From contig NZ_APML01000019.1 of NCBI RefSeq assembly GCF_000359605.1, forward strand, positions 1 to 64,000: a stretch of DNA of 64,000 bases, given 5' to 3'. The translations under genes were made by a program, and so were the position numbers. Below, in pieces: positions 7,561 through 18,200 of this stretch (position 1 is the stretch's first letter; the number at the start of each line of letters is the position of its first letter). The stretch is from Gracilibacillus halophilus YIM-C55.5. Lineage in GTDB: Bacteria > Bacillota > Bacilli > Bacillales > Amphibacillaceae. The notes beneath the pieces are model-generated. The model saw only the letters and a program-made list of their open reading frames with translations, did not search any database and was not told the origin of the DNA.

Positions 7561-8689
7561 ACTTTGTAAGAAACGTTTCTGTATAAAACGGTTGTGCCTC
7601 TTCATTGAACGCTACGCCTACTGAAAGTGTTTCAAATCCTTCTTTTAATATATTCTCTCTGTGTCCTTTGGAATTCATCAATCCAGCGTGTGCGTAAATA
7701 CTACTCGGTTGGCCAGAAGCCAAATTTTCACCAGCCATGCGGTACGTCACACCGTCTTCCTCAAGTCGGTCAAATGGGCTTTGACCATCAAGGTTCGTAT
7801 GTCCGAAATAATGATTATGTGCCATATCTTCACTGTGATCACGAGAAGTTGTTAGAGTTGAGTGATCCCAAGATAAAGGGGAGAGGCCATGCTTGATTCT
7901 GCTAGCATTGACTAGATCAAATAATTGTTTTTCCAACCCATTTCTCAATTCATTACTTGGTTCACCGAAATATTCTTCTTTTTGTTGTTCAAGATCTTCC
8001 CGGATAATTTGTATAGCAGCAATTTTCCAATTGTCATGTTTGTCATAGAAGATCGTGACATAGTTTTGATCGATTTGAAAAATGTCGTATTCGCCCGTAT
8101 CATCGACTTGATATTGAACAAGTCCTTTTCGCATCGTTTGAATCGGTTCGTTTAATGTAGATAATACGGTATCCTTGTTCGTTTCAAAACTAATTTCTTT
8201 TTCAGAAGAGAGGAGGTCTTGATTCGTATAAAGTCCAGCCACTTTATTTTCTTGATCATATGCTACCATGAAAAAGTTATGATACTCATCGTGATAGGTA
8301 AACCAGTTGGCTCCATAATCATTCTCCGAAGATCTCTGAGGGTTGCCGACTTTTTCCTCGACTTCCGAACGATTATCATTAATTTCGACATTATGGATGG
8401 AAAAAGTTTGTTCCGATGGCTGATTAAGTTTAGGCTGTTCAGGCGTATCGCTTTCAGAATTATTTTTATCTTCATTAAGATGACTTAATCTTTCGAGTAA
8501 GCGTTCTGTATACGCAGATATGGCGTGCAACGTGTTTTGAAATTCAGGTTGTGTCACGAAATCACTTACGTCTGTACGAATGTTTTTTGCAACACCTGAT
8601 AGACCCGAACGTTCATATGTATCACCATAAAAATACCAGAAACCAACCGCGATCAACAATAGGGCGATGATACTTTTTAATTTTAGCAA
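7559..8689 (-). CDS. Secreted or membrane-anchored CAP-domain protein (YlbC-like)
   Basis: The 376-aa protein has one N-terminal hydrophobic segment (residues 5-20) that anchors or exports it. An acidic linker (about 65-95) is followed by a CAP-associated N domain (about 95-240: FSIHNVEINDNRSEVEEKVG..). The C-terminal CAP/SCP domain (about 250-376) has the conserved blocks LVNASRIKHGL, HSEDMAHNHYFGHT and HRENIL. The architecture matches B. subtilis YlbC. CAP proteins are extracellular with poorly defined roles; in spore formers some are linked to germination or sporulation. Its convergent terminator is shared with the upstream gene. Confidence 0.88.
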   Translation of the reverse strand: MLKLKSIIALLLIAVGFWYFYGDTYERSGLSGVAKNIRTDVSDFVTQPEFQNTLHAISAYTERLLERLSHLNEDKNNSESDTPEQPKLNQPSEQTFSIHNVEINDNRSEVEEKVGNPQRSSENDYGANWFTYHDEYHNFFMVAYDQENKVAGLYTNQDLLSSEKEISFETNKDTVLSTLNEPIQTMRKGLVQYQVDDTGEYDIFQIDQNYVTIFYDKHDNWKIAAIQIIREDLEQQKEEYFGEPSNELRNGLEKQLFDLVNASRIKHGLSPLSWDHSTLTTSRDHSEDMAHNHYFGHTNLDGQSPFDRLEEDGVTYRMAGENLASGQPSSIYAHAGLMNSKGHRENILKEGFETLSVGVAFNEEAQPFYTETFLTK

Positions 8690-9002
8690 AATTACACTCC
8701 TGACAAATCATTTCTTTAAATTATCATAGCAACAACGACGGAGGTAAGCAATATAAAAAACGTCAAATAAGTGATAATCAAACCAATAAATATATATGTG
8801 AAACAGTTTAACCAATATATTCTATAGTAAAACAGATATTCATATAGAAGAGGGTAAAAGATATATAACATGGACACACTATAAAAATTATTTTCTAGTT
8901 TACATAATATACATTATCGGAAGTAATTTAGAAGGAGTGTCTCAATATCTCAAATAACAAGTATACTTAAGATAGTGAGACAAAATAAAAAATGATCGAG
9001 TA
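8690..9002. other. 313-bp AT-rich intergenic region
   Basis: No ORF with a credible start lies here. The left part should hold the promoter of the CAP-domain gene. An imperfect inverted repeat lies at 8939-8981 (see separate entry). Nothing else is recognisable. Confidence 0.6.
8939..8981. repeat. Imperfect inverted repeat, 12-bp arms
   Basis: GTCTCAATATCT pairs with AGATAGTGAGAC (one mismatch) around a 19-base AT-rich loop. No T run follows on either strand, so it is a poor intrinsic terminator. It lies 20 bp past the stop of the Rieske oxidoreductase gene and may be a 3' stabiliser of that mRNA. Confidence 0.5.
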
Positions 9003-10517
9003 TTAATCATTATTATACGGAACTTTTGGTAAATCTTTAATTGCTGGGCCTTCAATTACTTTGCCTTCTGGTGTAAATCGTGATCCATGACACGGACAGT
9101 CCCACGATTTCTCCGTATCATTCCAGTTCACTTCACAGCCTAAATGTGTGCATGTTGTGTCAATGGCATGTACTTTATGTTCGTTATCCTTGTATAATCC
9201 GATGACTTGGCCGTTTTGTTTGGTTTTCAACGCTGAACCTGGCTTGATTTCATTTTCTGTATGCCTTTCTTGTGCAAATTTTCCTCGTATATATTCAGTT
9301 GCTACATTTGTGTTCGTTGTGATCAGTTTCCTTAAACTTGGATCAGCTTGGAATCTCGTCGGCCTATATAAATCGATATAACGTGACTCTTTGTCTAATA
9401 TCATTTTTGACAGCAAATCAGCAGCGACCGTGCTGTTTGTCATCCCCCATTTACGAAATCCTGTAGCAATTAAAATTTCTGGACGATTTTTATTTAAACG
9501 TCCAATATATGGCATCTTATCTAACGTTGTATAGTCTTGCGCTGACCATTGATATTCCCAGTTTCCAACAGGTAAATAATTTTCCGCGAATTGCTGTAAT
9601 AATTGATATGGTGACGTTTGCTTTTTATATTGACCAGTTTTATGGTTCTCGCCACCAACGATCCATAACTCTTTTCCGTTATGTGTGACGGTTCGCAAGG
9701 TTTTTTTCGGCTGGTCAATACTTAGATACATACCTCCGGGATACATCTCCTTAGATGAAAATGCAGCAAGATACGAACGGCTAGGATACATTCTAGCGCT
9801 ATAAAAGGCTTCTCCTTCATAGAATGGAAAATGTGACGCTTGTACGACATAATCACAGACAATCGTATGCTGTGTGTTTGTACGAACGATCGTGTGATCA
9901 CTGTTTTCAATATCTACAGCTTCTGTTTGTTCATATATTTCAATGTCATTTCTCGCTAATTCATCAATCATCCCCTTTACATATAAGATGGGATGAAATT
10001 GTGCCTGGTTTGACATTTTCAATGCGAAGGAAGCTGGAATGTGAAATGGTAATTCGCTCACCTCGTTCCCTTTAATGTCTAACTGTTGATATGCGGTTAG
10101 CTCCTTTTCTAGTTTCTTTTGTTGTTTTTCATCATTAGTGTATAAAATCGCATCTTGTTTTTCGTACTGACAATCAATTTGTAACGATTCAATGATCGAT
10201 TCAATTTGACGCATTGCTTCTTTTTGACTTTCGTAATACAGACGAGCATATTCTGTACCGAAATGTTGGATGAATTCATCATAGATCATACCGTGTTGTG
10301 CTGTTACCTTCGCTGTTGTATGCCCGGTTGTCCCATTAGCTACGCGATTTCTATCAATTAATACAACGCGTACGCCTTGCTGTGATAATAAAAATGCAGT
10401 TGTGATCCCAGTGATTCCACCACCGATAATCGTTACATCTGTTTTCTTATCTTCATTCAGTTTAGGAAACTCTTGGATTACTTGTTCGGATTGCCATAAT
10501 GGTATATGTCGGTTCAT
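9003..10517 (-). CDS. yhfW: FAD-dependent oxidoreductase with C-terminal Rieske [2Fe-2S] domain (YhfW-like)
   Basis: The 504-aa protein opens with a dinucleotide-binding IIGGGITG (30-37) of the DAO/glycine-oxidase fold. It ends in a Rieske domain with the full ligand set CTHLGC (456-461) and CPCHG (474-478). The electron path FAD to 2Fe-2S is inferred; the substrate is unknown. The architecture and length match B. subtilis YhfW. The ATG at 10517 has GGAAGGGG upstream; a GTG six codons earlier lies inside that site. It stands alone, divergent from acyP. No signal peptide, so cytoplasmic. Confidence 0.9.
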   Translation of the reverse strand: MNRHIPLWQSEQVIQEFPKLNEDKKTDVTIIGGGITGITTAFLLSQQGVRVVLIDRNRVANGTTGHTTAKVTAQHGMIYDEFIQHFGTEYARLYYESQKEAMRQIESIIESLQIDCQYEKQDAILYTNDEKQQKKLEKELTAYQQLDIKGNEVSELPFHIPASFALKMSNQAQFHPILYVKGMIDELARNDIEIYEQTEAVDIENSDHTIVRTNTQHTIVCDYVVQASHFPFYEGEAFYSARMYPSRSYLAAFSSKEMYPGGMYLSIDQPKKTLRTVTHNGKELWIVGGENHKTGQYKKQTSPYQLLQQFAENYLPVGNWEYQWSAQDYTTLDKMPYIGRLNKNRPEILIATGFRKWGMTNSTVAADLLSKMILDKESRYIDLYRPTRFQADPSLRKLITTNTNVATEYIRGKFAQERHTENEIKPGSALKTKQNGQVIGLYKDNEHKVHAIDTTCTHLGCEVNWNDTEKSWDCPCHGSRFTPEGKVIEGPAIKDLPKVPYNND

Positions 10518-10713
10518 GAAAAAATCCCCTTCCACCTACGTTCAGTTACCTTGTAGAATTATTATTACCAATAAAGTTGAGAATATGTAAAATACACGGA
10601 AATTGTTTCATTACTCTGTAAGGTTATATTTTAATTATGAGTAATACGATTGCTTTATCTATTGAGCGACGAATGGTTATAATAGGGATAGATAAAGAAG
10701 TGAGGTGATTTTT

Positions 10714-10989
10714 ATGGAACGGATTCACGCAATTGTTACTGGAAGGGTTCAAGGTGTCGGATTTAGACAATTCACGTATCAAACGGCTCTGGAGCATAAC
10801 ATCAAAGGTTGGGTGCGTAATTTACAAGATGGATCAGTAGAAATCGAAGCTCAAGGTGATGAACAATCTCTTTCAGACTTCTTCCGAGCGATTCATAAAG
10901 GGCCATCGTTCTTTGCTAAAGTAAAAAACGTTCAAAAGACTAAAATTCATAAGCTTGAAGATTTCAAAAAGTTTAAAATTATATATTAA
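10714..10989 (+). CDS. acyP: Acylphosphatase
   Basis: AcyP hydrolyses acyl-phosphates such as acetyl- or carbamoyl-phosphate. The 91-aa protein has the signature GRVQGVGFRQFT with catalytic Arg18 and the second motif GWVRNLQDGSVE with catalytic Asn36. The length is typical. The ATG at 10714 lies 5-6 bp after AGTGAGGTG; the GTG three codons earlier is part of that site. It is monocistronic, with a terminator directly after the stop. Confidence 0.95.
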   Translation: MERIHAIVTGRVQGVGFRQFTYQTALEHNIKGWVRNLQDGSVEIEAQGDEQSLSDFFRAIHKGPSFFAKVKNVQKTKIHKLEDFKKFKIIY

Positions 10990-11018
10990 AAAACCGCTAT
11001 GTTGAACATAGCGGTTTT
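10989..11018. terminator. Bidirectional terminator between acyP and ferredoxin gene
   Basis: AAAACCGCTATG pairs with CATAGCGGTTTT around a short loop, with T runs on both sides. Confidence 0.9.
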
Positions 11019-11023
11019 CTCTT

Positions 11024-11263
11024 CTATTCTTCCTGGAAGAATTTACGATTCAGTTCAATATATTTTGTTTCTTCTTCTGGTACTTCATCTTCCATATAAA
11101 TCGCTTCGACTGGACATACAGCCTCACATGCGCCGCAATCGATGCATATGTCTGGATCGATATAAAACATATCTTTCCCTTCTTCTATACAATCAACAGG
11201 GCAAACTTCTACACATTCGCCTGCTTTTTCTGTTTCACAAGGTGATGTAATAACAAATGCCAA
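11024..11263 (-). CDS. Bicluster ferredoxin (FdxA-type)
   Basis: The 79-aa acidic electron carrier has eight cysteines at 9, 17, 21, 25, 40, 43, 46 and 50. The second set CIDCGACEAVCP is a classic [4Fe-4S] site; the first set (C9..C17...C21...C25) has the extended spacing of FdxA/7Fe ferredoxins, so a [3Fe-4S] or [4Fe-4S] cluster there is possible. The C-terminal tail is Glu-rich. The start ATG has GGAGGGG upstream. It is monocistronic and sits between terminators. Redox partners are not evident from context. Confidence 0.9.
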   Translation of the reverse strand: MAFVITSPCETEKAGECVEVCPVDCIEEGKDMFYIDPDICIDCGACEAVCPVEAIYMEDEVPEEETKYIELNRKFFQEE

Positions 11264-11379
11264 GATTGTTCCCCTCCTTCTTACGTAAAACTTTATATTT
11301 TATGTACGACTTTGTACACATTGAATTCTAATTGCCATTATAGCTTATTTGTTTGCCGTTGTAAAACAAACGAAAAAGT

Positions 11380-11943
11380 TTACCATTGGTTCGGTTCTTC
11401 CCATAATCGTTCAACCATATATTCTCCACCAATTCGTTGAACAACATACACATCAGGGTTTGATAAATTCTTCCAATCTTGAAACCCTACATCCGCATGG
11501 AACTTTTTCAGCATAAGTGTTAACAGATTGCCATGAGTAACCAAAAGAAAATTTTCATTTGTTGCATTTGTCATGCACTCATCTAATAGTTCATTGGCAC
11601 GCAAAAAAGCATCATTTGATGATTCCCCGCCAGGAAGCTTTAGCTGATAATTTTGAAATGACTCCTCTAGAATTTCCAACCAATCATCAACTGGCTCTTC
11701 GCTTAGCACTCGTTCTTTTAATCGTTCATCCGTTTTAATAGATATATTCATCCGATTAGCAAACGGACGAATGCTTTCTACAGAACGTAAGTACGGACTA
11801 CAAATGATATGATCAATAGAAAAACTTTGTCTTTCTAACAAACGAGCTAACTCATAAGCCTGTTGCAACCCTTTTTTCGTCAAGGGTGAATCTTTATGTT
11901 GACCGAGTGCATCACAATGACGTACAAGCAAGATTCGTTTCAT
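11380..11943 (-). CDS. Histidine phosphatase family protein
   Basis: The 187-aa protein has the phosphohistidine motif near the N-terminus as RHC (residues 8-10) rather than the usual RHG. It also has SPYLRSVE (phosphate-pocket Arg), a PGGES segment and the second catalytic His in LLVTHGN. These are the hallmarks of the phosphoglycerate-mutase-like superfamily. The Cys variant occurs in some Bacillaceae members and leaves the catalytic His intact. It could be a broad-specificity phosphatase like YhfR/PhoE; the substrate is not predictable. It stands alone. Confidence 0.82.
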   Translation of the reverse strand: MKRILLVRHCDALGQHKDSPLTKKGLQQAYELARLLERQSFSIDHIICSPYLRSVESIRPFANRMNISIKTDERLKERVLSEEPVDDWLEILEESFQNYQLKLPGGESSNDAFLRANELLDECMTNATNENFLLVTHGNLLTLMLKKFHADVGFQDWKNLSNPDVYVVQRIGGEYMVERLWEEPNQW

Positions 11944-12042
11944 ACTATCAGCTCCTAGTTGGGGGATCCTAAAATCGTTAAAACCTATTCATCTATTATT
12001 TCCCGCTTTGCTATCGATTAAACCTTATCTAAGGCTTTGTCG

Positions 12043-12246
12043 TTACAGTTCTTTAAAATATTCCTTTTTAAATCCAGCGATGCGATTTGTATTATCTATG
12101 ACAAAATAAAACTCATCTGTTTCATTTTTCACTTCGTAAGTATTCCCAGGAGTTAATACGGTATCTACTTTAAATTTTTGTGCATTTGTATGAACGCATT
12201 CAATCGTTTTGATTGTTCGATTACTTTCCCAGTCTTGATGGATCAT
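12043..12246 (-). CDS. Small conserved protein (DUF6501-like)
   Basis: The 67-aa protein starts MIHQDWESNRTIKTIEC. It contains CVHTNAQKF, a TPGNTYEVKNETDEFYFVIDN segment and ends GFKKEYFKEL. This pattern matches, as far as I recall, a small conserved Bacillaceae family (DUF6501) with a beta-barrel-like 'TPG..Y.V.NET.E...V.DN' core. No function is known. The ATG has GAGGGAGGG upstream. No signal or membrane segment. Confidence 0.75.
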   Translation of the reverse strand: MIHQDWESNRTIKTIECVHTNAQKFKVDTVLTPGNTYEVKNETDEFYFVIDNTNRIAGFKKEYFKEL

Positions 12247-12332
12247 TTACATTCCCTCCCTCTTCTCTATAATAAAGGCTTTACGAACGAATGACAAGTA
12301 ACAGTATAATAGTTTACATAATATGATTATCG

Positions 12333-13379
12333 TCAATAAGTTTTAATGAATGGTTTTAAACCAATGGGTAAAATGAGAATAATAAATAACATGCGGATTA
12401 ATTGTAAGGAACCAACAATCGATGGATCTCCATTGACTTCGTTAGCTGTTAAGGCCATTTCAATTAGTCCGCCTGGCGCAAGACTTAACATCGCAGTTGC
12501 TACGTCTAATGTTGAGTAATGTGCAAATAATATACCTAAGATGACTGAAAAGAAAATGAGAAAACAACTTAATCCTAAATAAATAAATGTATATTTGCCA
12601 GCTTTTTTTAAATCGCTGATGAGAATCGATAATCCAAGGTGCATCCCAATCGTCATTTGGGCAAAATGAAAAATAGATTCATGTAGAGAAATCAGTGGGA
12701 ATTCTAGTAATTGACTAGCAGCTACGAAAAACATAGGAATGATCACAAAAGCCGCTGGAACTTTAAAACGAAATATGTATGCGATGATAAAAAAGATAAC
12801 ATAAAAACCTACCGTCCACCATGCTGGATGACTATTATGGATCACGTCAATCTGACTTGCTGTTTCTTGGGAGCCTTCCTGTAGAAAAAATTGACTGGCT
12901 ATGAGTGGGACAATAAACAACACAGCCATTAAACGAATAGTGTGAAAAATGGCAACAAGTCCCGTATTGGCATTCGTTGAATCACTCATCGCGACCATTA
13001 CAGATAATCCACCTGGTATACTCCCTAACAAGCTTGTCGGTAAATGAATGTCTGTCCACTTTGCAATGGCGTATCCGCTTGCAATACAGACGCCTATGAT
13101 CACACATGTTAACAAGGTGAAAGGTAGAAAGTATGGAACGACTTTATCAATTGTTGTTGCCGTAAAAGTAGCACCAATTTGTATACCTGTAATCGTAAAG
13201 CTGATGTTACGTAACATGGGATGCATCAAAAATTGTTGTTGATGAATCTGTTTCAGAACAAAAATGGCAACAAGTGGTCCTAAAATCCAAGGTAGCGGGA
13301 TATGTAATAATAAAAACAAACTGGTCCCCACTAGGGATATAGAATAAATATACATATACGAAAATAGCTGATTTTTCAT
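12333..13379 (-). CDS. AbrB family membrane protein (PF05145-type)
   Basis: The 348-aa polytopic membrane protein has about ten hydrophobic segments arranged in two related halves. Each half begins with a 'lhiPlPWilGPl' or 'l..ap.a..iPmff' block, and the first contains SIPGGLSVMVAMSDS. This matches the AbrB/'putative ammonia monooxygenase' family (COG3180), which are likely transporters of unknown substrate; the name is unrelated to the AbrB regulator. The ATG at 13379 has GTGAGG 12 bp upstream; a GTG six codons earlier is an alternative with GAGGGGAG behind it. It follows msrAB on the same strand after a weak hairpin. Confidence 0.82.
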   Translation of the reverse strand: MKNQLFSYMYIYSISLVGTSLFLLLHIPLPWILGPLVAIFVLKQIHQQQFLMHPMLRNISFTITGIQIGATFTATTIDKVVPYFLPFTLLTCVIIGVCIASGYAIAKWTDIHLPTSLLGSIPGGLSVMVAMSDSTNANTGLVAIFHTIRLMAVLFIVPLIASQFFLQEGSQETASQIDVIHNSHPAWWTVGFYVIFFIIAYIFRFKVPAAFVIIPMFFVAASQLLEFPLISLHESIFHFAQMTIGMHLGLSILISDLKKAGKYTFIYLGLSCFLIFFSVILGILFAHYSTLDVATAMLSLAPGGLIEMALTANEVNGDPSIVGSLQLIRMLFIILILPIGLKPFIKTY

Positions 13380-13403
13380 ATAATGCCACAACCTCACATG
13401 TAC

Positions 13404-13434
13404 GAAAAGCTCCCCTCTTAGAAAGGGAAGCTTC
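13404..13434 (-). terminator. Weak hairpin terminator after msrAB
   Basis: On the minus strand GAAGCTTCCC pairs with GGGGAGCTTTTC (one mismatch) around an 8-base loop, followed by a short T run. It lies 5 bp past the msrAB stop and would separate it from the AbrB-family gene. Confidence 0.55.
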
Positions 13435-13438
13435 GTTA

Positions 13439-14398
13439 TTATTCAAATAAATGTTTATATTGTTCAAAGCCTTCTTTTGTTAAATCTTCTTTCGGTATAA
13501 AACGAAGTGCCGCTGAATTAATACAATAGCGCATACCACCTTGATCTATCGGACCATCATCAAAGACGTGACCGAGATGCGAATCCGCTTCATCACTTCG
13601 TACTTCAATTCGTCTCATGCCATGGGATGTATCTAAATTTTCTTTTAACGCATTCCGATTGAGTGGTTGAGTAAAACTTGGCCAGCCACATCCTGCGTCA
13701 TACTGTTCATTGGTTGTAAATAACGGTTCTCCGCTCACGATATCGACATACAGACCTTCTTTTTGGTTATTCCAATATTCATTATCGAACGGGCGCTCGG
13801 TTCCATTTTCTTGTGTTACATGATACTGAATAGGAGTAAGTTTCTTTTTTAGTTCTTCTTTAGAATCAATGTCTTTCCAATATTTCTTAATAAAGTCAGC
13901 TCTGCCTGAACCTTTCTTATACAACTGATAATGAAATGATTGTTTTTTATAATAATCTTGATGTTCTTCTTCAGCTGAATAAAATGTTTTGGCAGGCAAA
14001 ATATCTGTCACTATCGGTTCTTGGAATGTTCCGCTTTCTTCTAGTCGTTGTTTTGACTGCTCAGCTAATCGCTTTTGTTCTTCATTATGATAAAAGATGG
14101 CTGTTTTATAGGAGTCGCCTCGATCATTAAATTGACCGCCTGCATCGGTTGGATCAATTTGTTGCCAAAAGATGTCTAATAATTTCTGATACGAAAATAC
14201 ATGAGGGTCAAAAGTGATTTGAACCGCTTCTCTGTGGCCCGTTGTATTCGTACATACTTCCTCATATGTTGGGTTCGGCTTGTCACCACCTGTATAACCA
14301 GATACGACTTCAATGATCCCTGGTTGTTGATCAAATGGCTCTACCATACACCAAAAACAGCCACCTGCAAACGTTGCTTTTTCGTAGGATGCTACCAT
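13439..14398 (-). CDS. msrAB: Bifunctional peptide-methionine sulfoxide reductase MsrA/MsrB
   Basis: A fusion repairs both epimers of methionine sulfoxide. The N-terminal MsrA domain (about 5-160) has the catalytic GCFWC (13-17). The C-terminal MsrB domain (about 175-315) has the NEYWNN start, [18 protein letters not shown] and the catalytic Cys292 in [11 protein letters not shown]. The MsrB zinc-site CxxC pairs are absent, as in many bacterial fusions. The total of 319 aa is normal for the fusion. B. subtilis keeps msrA and msrB as separate genes. The start ATG is 8 bp after GGAGG. Confidence 0.96.
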   Translation of the reverse strand: MVASYEKATFAGGCFWCMVEPFDQQPGIIEVVSGYTGGDKPNPTYEEVCTNTTGHREAVQITFDPHVFSYQKLLDIFWQQIDPTDAGGQFNDRGDSYKTAIFYHNEEQKRLAEQSKQRLEESGTFQEPIVTDILPAKTFYSAEEEHQDYYKKQSFHYQLYKKGSGRADFIKKYWKDIDSKEELKKKLTPIQYHVTQENGTERPFDNEYWNNQKEGLYVDIVSGEPLFTTNEQYDAGCGWPSFTQPLNRNALKENLDTSHGMRRIEVRSDEADSHLGHVFDDGPIDQGGMRYCINSAALRFIPKEDLTKEGFEQYKHLFE

Positions 14399-14480
14399 GC
14401 AAAAAGCCTCCTCTATCCATTGTTACCTATTATTTTGCTACGTTCATTGTAAAAATGCAAGCGCTCCGCATATGGAATGA

Positions 14481-15017
14481 TTATATAAATAACTTCGGTT
14501 TCGATTGTCCGTTCTCTTTCTTTGGCTTTATTTCTTTCAATTCATCTTCATTCACTTGTTCATCTATATCATCAAGAATAGTGTCTAATTCTTCATCCGA
14601 TTCATTGATATTCACTTTCTCTTTACCGTCATCCGAATCAGCTATTGCATTTTCATCATCTTCCTCGTTATTGATCTCATTTAGGGCTTTCATCATTTGG
14701 ATCAACTTTGGCGCATTTTTAACCATTGGTCCGTATTCTTTAATTAATGGTGTTGCTTGTTGAGCCACTTTTAGTGCTTGTTGGACATTATTCAATGTAT
14801 TCATTATATTTCCCCCACTACTTGTTACACCAGATCCAGGTGGCATGAACCCAGGTGTTGAAGATGAAGAAGAAAACAGACGCTGCAAGATTCCTTGTAA
14901 TCCACTTGGGCCTTGCCCTGGTATTGGCCCTCTACTTGGCAATCCACTAAAGAACCCTTGATTTTGGAATGGCTGTTGAGGAAACATGTTTGGCGGTTGA
15001 TGTGGTGGTCGAAACAT
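14481..15017 (-). CDS. yqfQ: YqfQ family protein (VrrA-like)
   Basis: The 178-aa protein has a Pro/Gln/Phe-rich N-terminal third (MFRPPHQPPNMF..), a Ser/Gly segment, a helical core near residues 72-105 (NNVQQALKVAQQATPLIKEY), then a strongly acidic tail (about 115-160) and a lysine-rich end. This is the layout of the YqfQ/VrrA family of Bacillus, a sporulation-associated family without known biochemical role. The ATG at 15017 is 6 bp after GGGAAGGAG; an upstream extension of 24 codons has no site. It is monocistronic. Confidence 0.82.
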   Translation of the reverse strand: MFRPPHQPPNMFPQQPFQNQGFFSGLPSRGPIPGQGPSGLQGILQRLFSSSSSTPGFMPPGSGVTSSGGNIMNTLNNVQQALKVAQQATPLIKEYGPMVKNAPKLIQMMKALNEINNEEDDENAIADSDDGKEKVNINESDEELDTILDDIDEQVNEDELKEIKPKKENGQSKPKLFI

Positions 15018-15212
15018 ATGCATCTCCTTCCCATACTCTTTATTACTAGCATATGTGTCGGCGGATGAATTGATATAGGCACCACTCATATTTCCTCTTC
15101 ATTACCGGTTTATTTCCCGGGCAAGCGCAAGAAGCGACAAGATATTGAATGAATTGACTAGCGTATATGTGTGATCATGTTTGTTCTTGCTTGAAATTGT
15201 CTATTCGTATGA

Positions 15213-18200
15213 TTAATCAAATTGAAACGTAGCAGTTGAACCATGATTTGAAGTCTCTACAACGAGTTTGGCTTTAATTTCTTCTTTTAGTTGGTGCACA
15301 TGAGATATGACACCGATTAAGCGATGATCTTGTTGCAGATCTTTCAAACATTTTATCGCTTGTTCTAATGATATCTCATCTAATGTGCCAAATCCTTCAT
15401 CAATAAATAATGTATCTAACTGAACACCGCCTGCATGTGCCTGTATAATATCTGCCATACCAAGAGCTAAGCTTAACGCTGCTTTAAATCCTTCCCCTCC
15501 AGACAATGTTTTCACTGAACGCTTACTCCCTGTAAAATGGTCTAACACTTCTAAATCTAGTCCGCTTTGCGCACCACGTTTGGCGAGTTCATCACTGCGT
15601 ACGAGTTGATAACGATGGTCGGTCATCTCATCAAAGCGTAAATTGGCTTGCAATAATATTTCATCAAGAAATGTCGCTAATACAAAACGTTCGAGTGATA
15701 GACGTGCTGCATTATCACCACGTGCTAACTGTGCCAATTCGCCAACATCATAATATTTTTCTTCTAACGCTTGATATTCCTTGGACCATTGATGTAATTG
15801 TTCTTTTGTTTCTTGTAACTGTTGTAACTTTAATTTTATCGTTTGTAGTCCCTTTGTTCGTTCATCTTGCTTGTCTGCTATCTCTTGTATCTTTGTTTCT
15901 AGTTCGTATAAGTCTGGTTTTTCTTTATTTTCTAATGCTGTTTTTAATTCGTTTACTCGGTTCGTAACGATTTGTTTTCTTTCCTGATAGTACTGAATCT
16001 CTTTTTCAAGGCGCTCTCGCTCATTTTTATCAAGTTTTGCCGATTGGTAATCTTGAGTAGATGTAAATCCTTTTTCGCTGATCGCTCGGTAAAATTTATC
16101 CGCTTCAGTTTGATAAGTAGACTTTAATGTGTCAGCAAAAATTTGAGCTTGTTCTAATTTGGTTTGTTGCTCAGTGAGTGCTAATTTTTCTTGCTCATAT
16201 TGCTGTTGAACATTTCGCCAATTCTCAAGCATCTGTTGATACGTTTGCTTCTTCTGCTCCAACTCTTGATAAAATTGCGCCACCGAATCAAAATCATCAG
16301 GCAAAGACTCTTCTAGTGCCGTCACTTTATAGTGTAACTCTTGATAGGATTGTTTGGACGTTTCAAGGCGCTCGGAAGTTTCCTCTTTTTTTTGTTTCAG
16401 TTGATCGATCTGTTCTTGTATATCGTTAATTTGTTGAACTTCTTTTTTCAATTGTTGTAAATTCGTCTGTTCTTTTTGCTGGTAATCATAAAGAGTTGAC
16501 AATCGATTCGACAATTGCTTAGATAAATCCTTCCATGTGTCGACTTGATAGTATGTTAACTCCTCAATAATTGTTTGTTCAAAGCGTTGAACGACTTCTT
16601 TTTTGGCTTCACCTTTTTCGCGAACTTGAATGAGTTGTTCATCTATTTTCCGTTTTTCCTCTTCTTGTTTTAAGACTTCTTGATAGGCGTTTTCTACCAT
16701 TTCATCTGTGATTACATTTGCTGTTTGATTGGCTTTTTCCGGGTGATGTGTCGATCCACATACGGGGCACGGTGCATCTGATTGCAATTCTTCCGCTAAC
16801 ATGACAGCAGCATGTGCTTTTCGTTCTTTATCAAGTTGTTCGTAACGTTGTTTTTGGTAGGTTAGCTGTTGATCAAGCTTTTGACTTTCATTATTTATTT
16901 GCTTATATTGCTGTCGAAAATGTTTTAATTGTTCGGCCTCTTCGATCAACTCTTGGCATGTGCTTTGTTTTTGTTTCACATATTCGAGTTGATGAGTATA
17001 CTCTTGCATGCGTTGTGTGACCTCATGGATGTGTTGTTGCTTTTGATATTGATTGTCTTTTTCTTGCTCAAGTTGTTGTATTTGTTCTGTTTTCGTTTTC
17101 TCTTGTGACTGAAGTTGTTTTATTGTCTCCTCTAGTTGTTTTAATTGATCGGTATTTGATTGATAGTCTGTTAGTTTTTCTGCGAGAGATTGCTGTTCAT
17201 GAATTGTCTTTTTTAGCGCTTCGCGTGTTTCTTCCTTTTCTTGTTCACGTTGGTAGTTCCGCTCAATGGTCATAAAATCGTTCGTTTGCTTCTCTAATTG
17301 TTGCTGCATCGTTTGAACTTGCTCTTCTTGTGTACTCCACTCTTGTTTACGCTGATTAAATTGTTGCTCTAAAGGTTCTAATTGTTCAGCACGCGCCGCT
17401 CGTTCGATGTGCGTTTGCTTATCATTGATCTCTTTTTCTTTATCCGCTAGTTGCTTTCGTTCAAGCTTCTTTTCTTCTAATTCTTGAAACCATTCATTGA
17501 TTTTTTGTTTTTCATAAAATTCTTTACGTAACTGTTCCAATTGTTCTTTCATTTGTTTGAGTTCAGACTCTTGTTGCTTTTGTGCTTGTTTTTGTGTTTC
17601 GATATTGGTTTCTACACGTTGAAAAAGGTTTGAATCACCCTCCTCATCTTCCTCATTCAAGATGCTCACTGTTTCTTGTTTCATTTTCCATTGAATCTCA
17701 TTCATAGCTTCTTGTAACTGTTTAGATTCTTGTCTCATTTTCTCAGTTAAATCCCGATAAAAATACGTATGAAATATTTTTTGCAAAACCTCCTCTCGCT
17801 CTTTACTATTTTCAGATATTAGTTTACGGAATTCGCCTTGGGGGATCATCATCATTTTTCGAAATTGCTCATAATCTAATCCGATTAAGTCATAGATCAC
17901 TTCATTTACTTCTTTTATTTTTGACTCGACTAATTTCCATGTACCATCTGGATCTTTTTGATATAAACTAGCACTTGCAGGTTCTTCAGTATACCCTTCC
18001 CCGCGAACTTTTGGCTTTAATTGTTTGGGCCAGCGTTTTATTTGATAAACCTTCTGATGTAACATAAAGCTAAAGGCAACACTTGTCCGTTCATCATTGG
18101 TTGCAAAATGACTACGTAAGCTATCTTGGTCCCGCTCACTCCCACTGGCTCTCCCGTATAAACTAAAACAAATCGCATCAAAAATCGTCGTTTTTCCAGC

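Noticed and set aside
14335-14763. Plus-strand 142-codon Ser/Phe-rich open frame
   Set aside because: It is the antisense shadow of the acidic tail of yqfQ and the start of msrAB; its Ser/Phe bias is a by-product of GAA/GAT-rich codons opposite.
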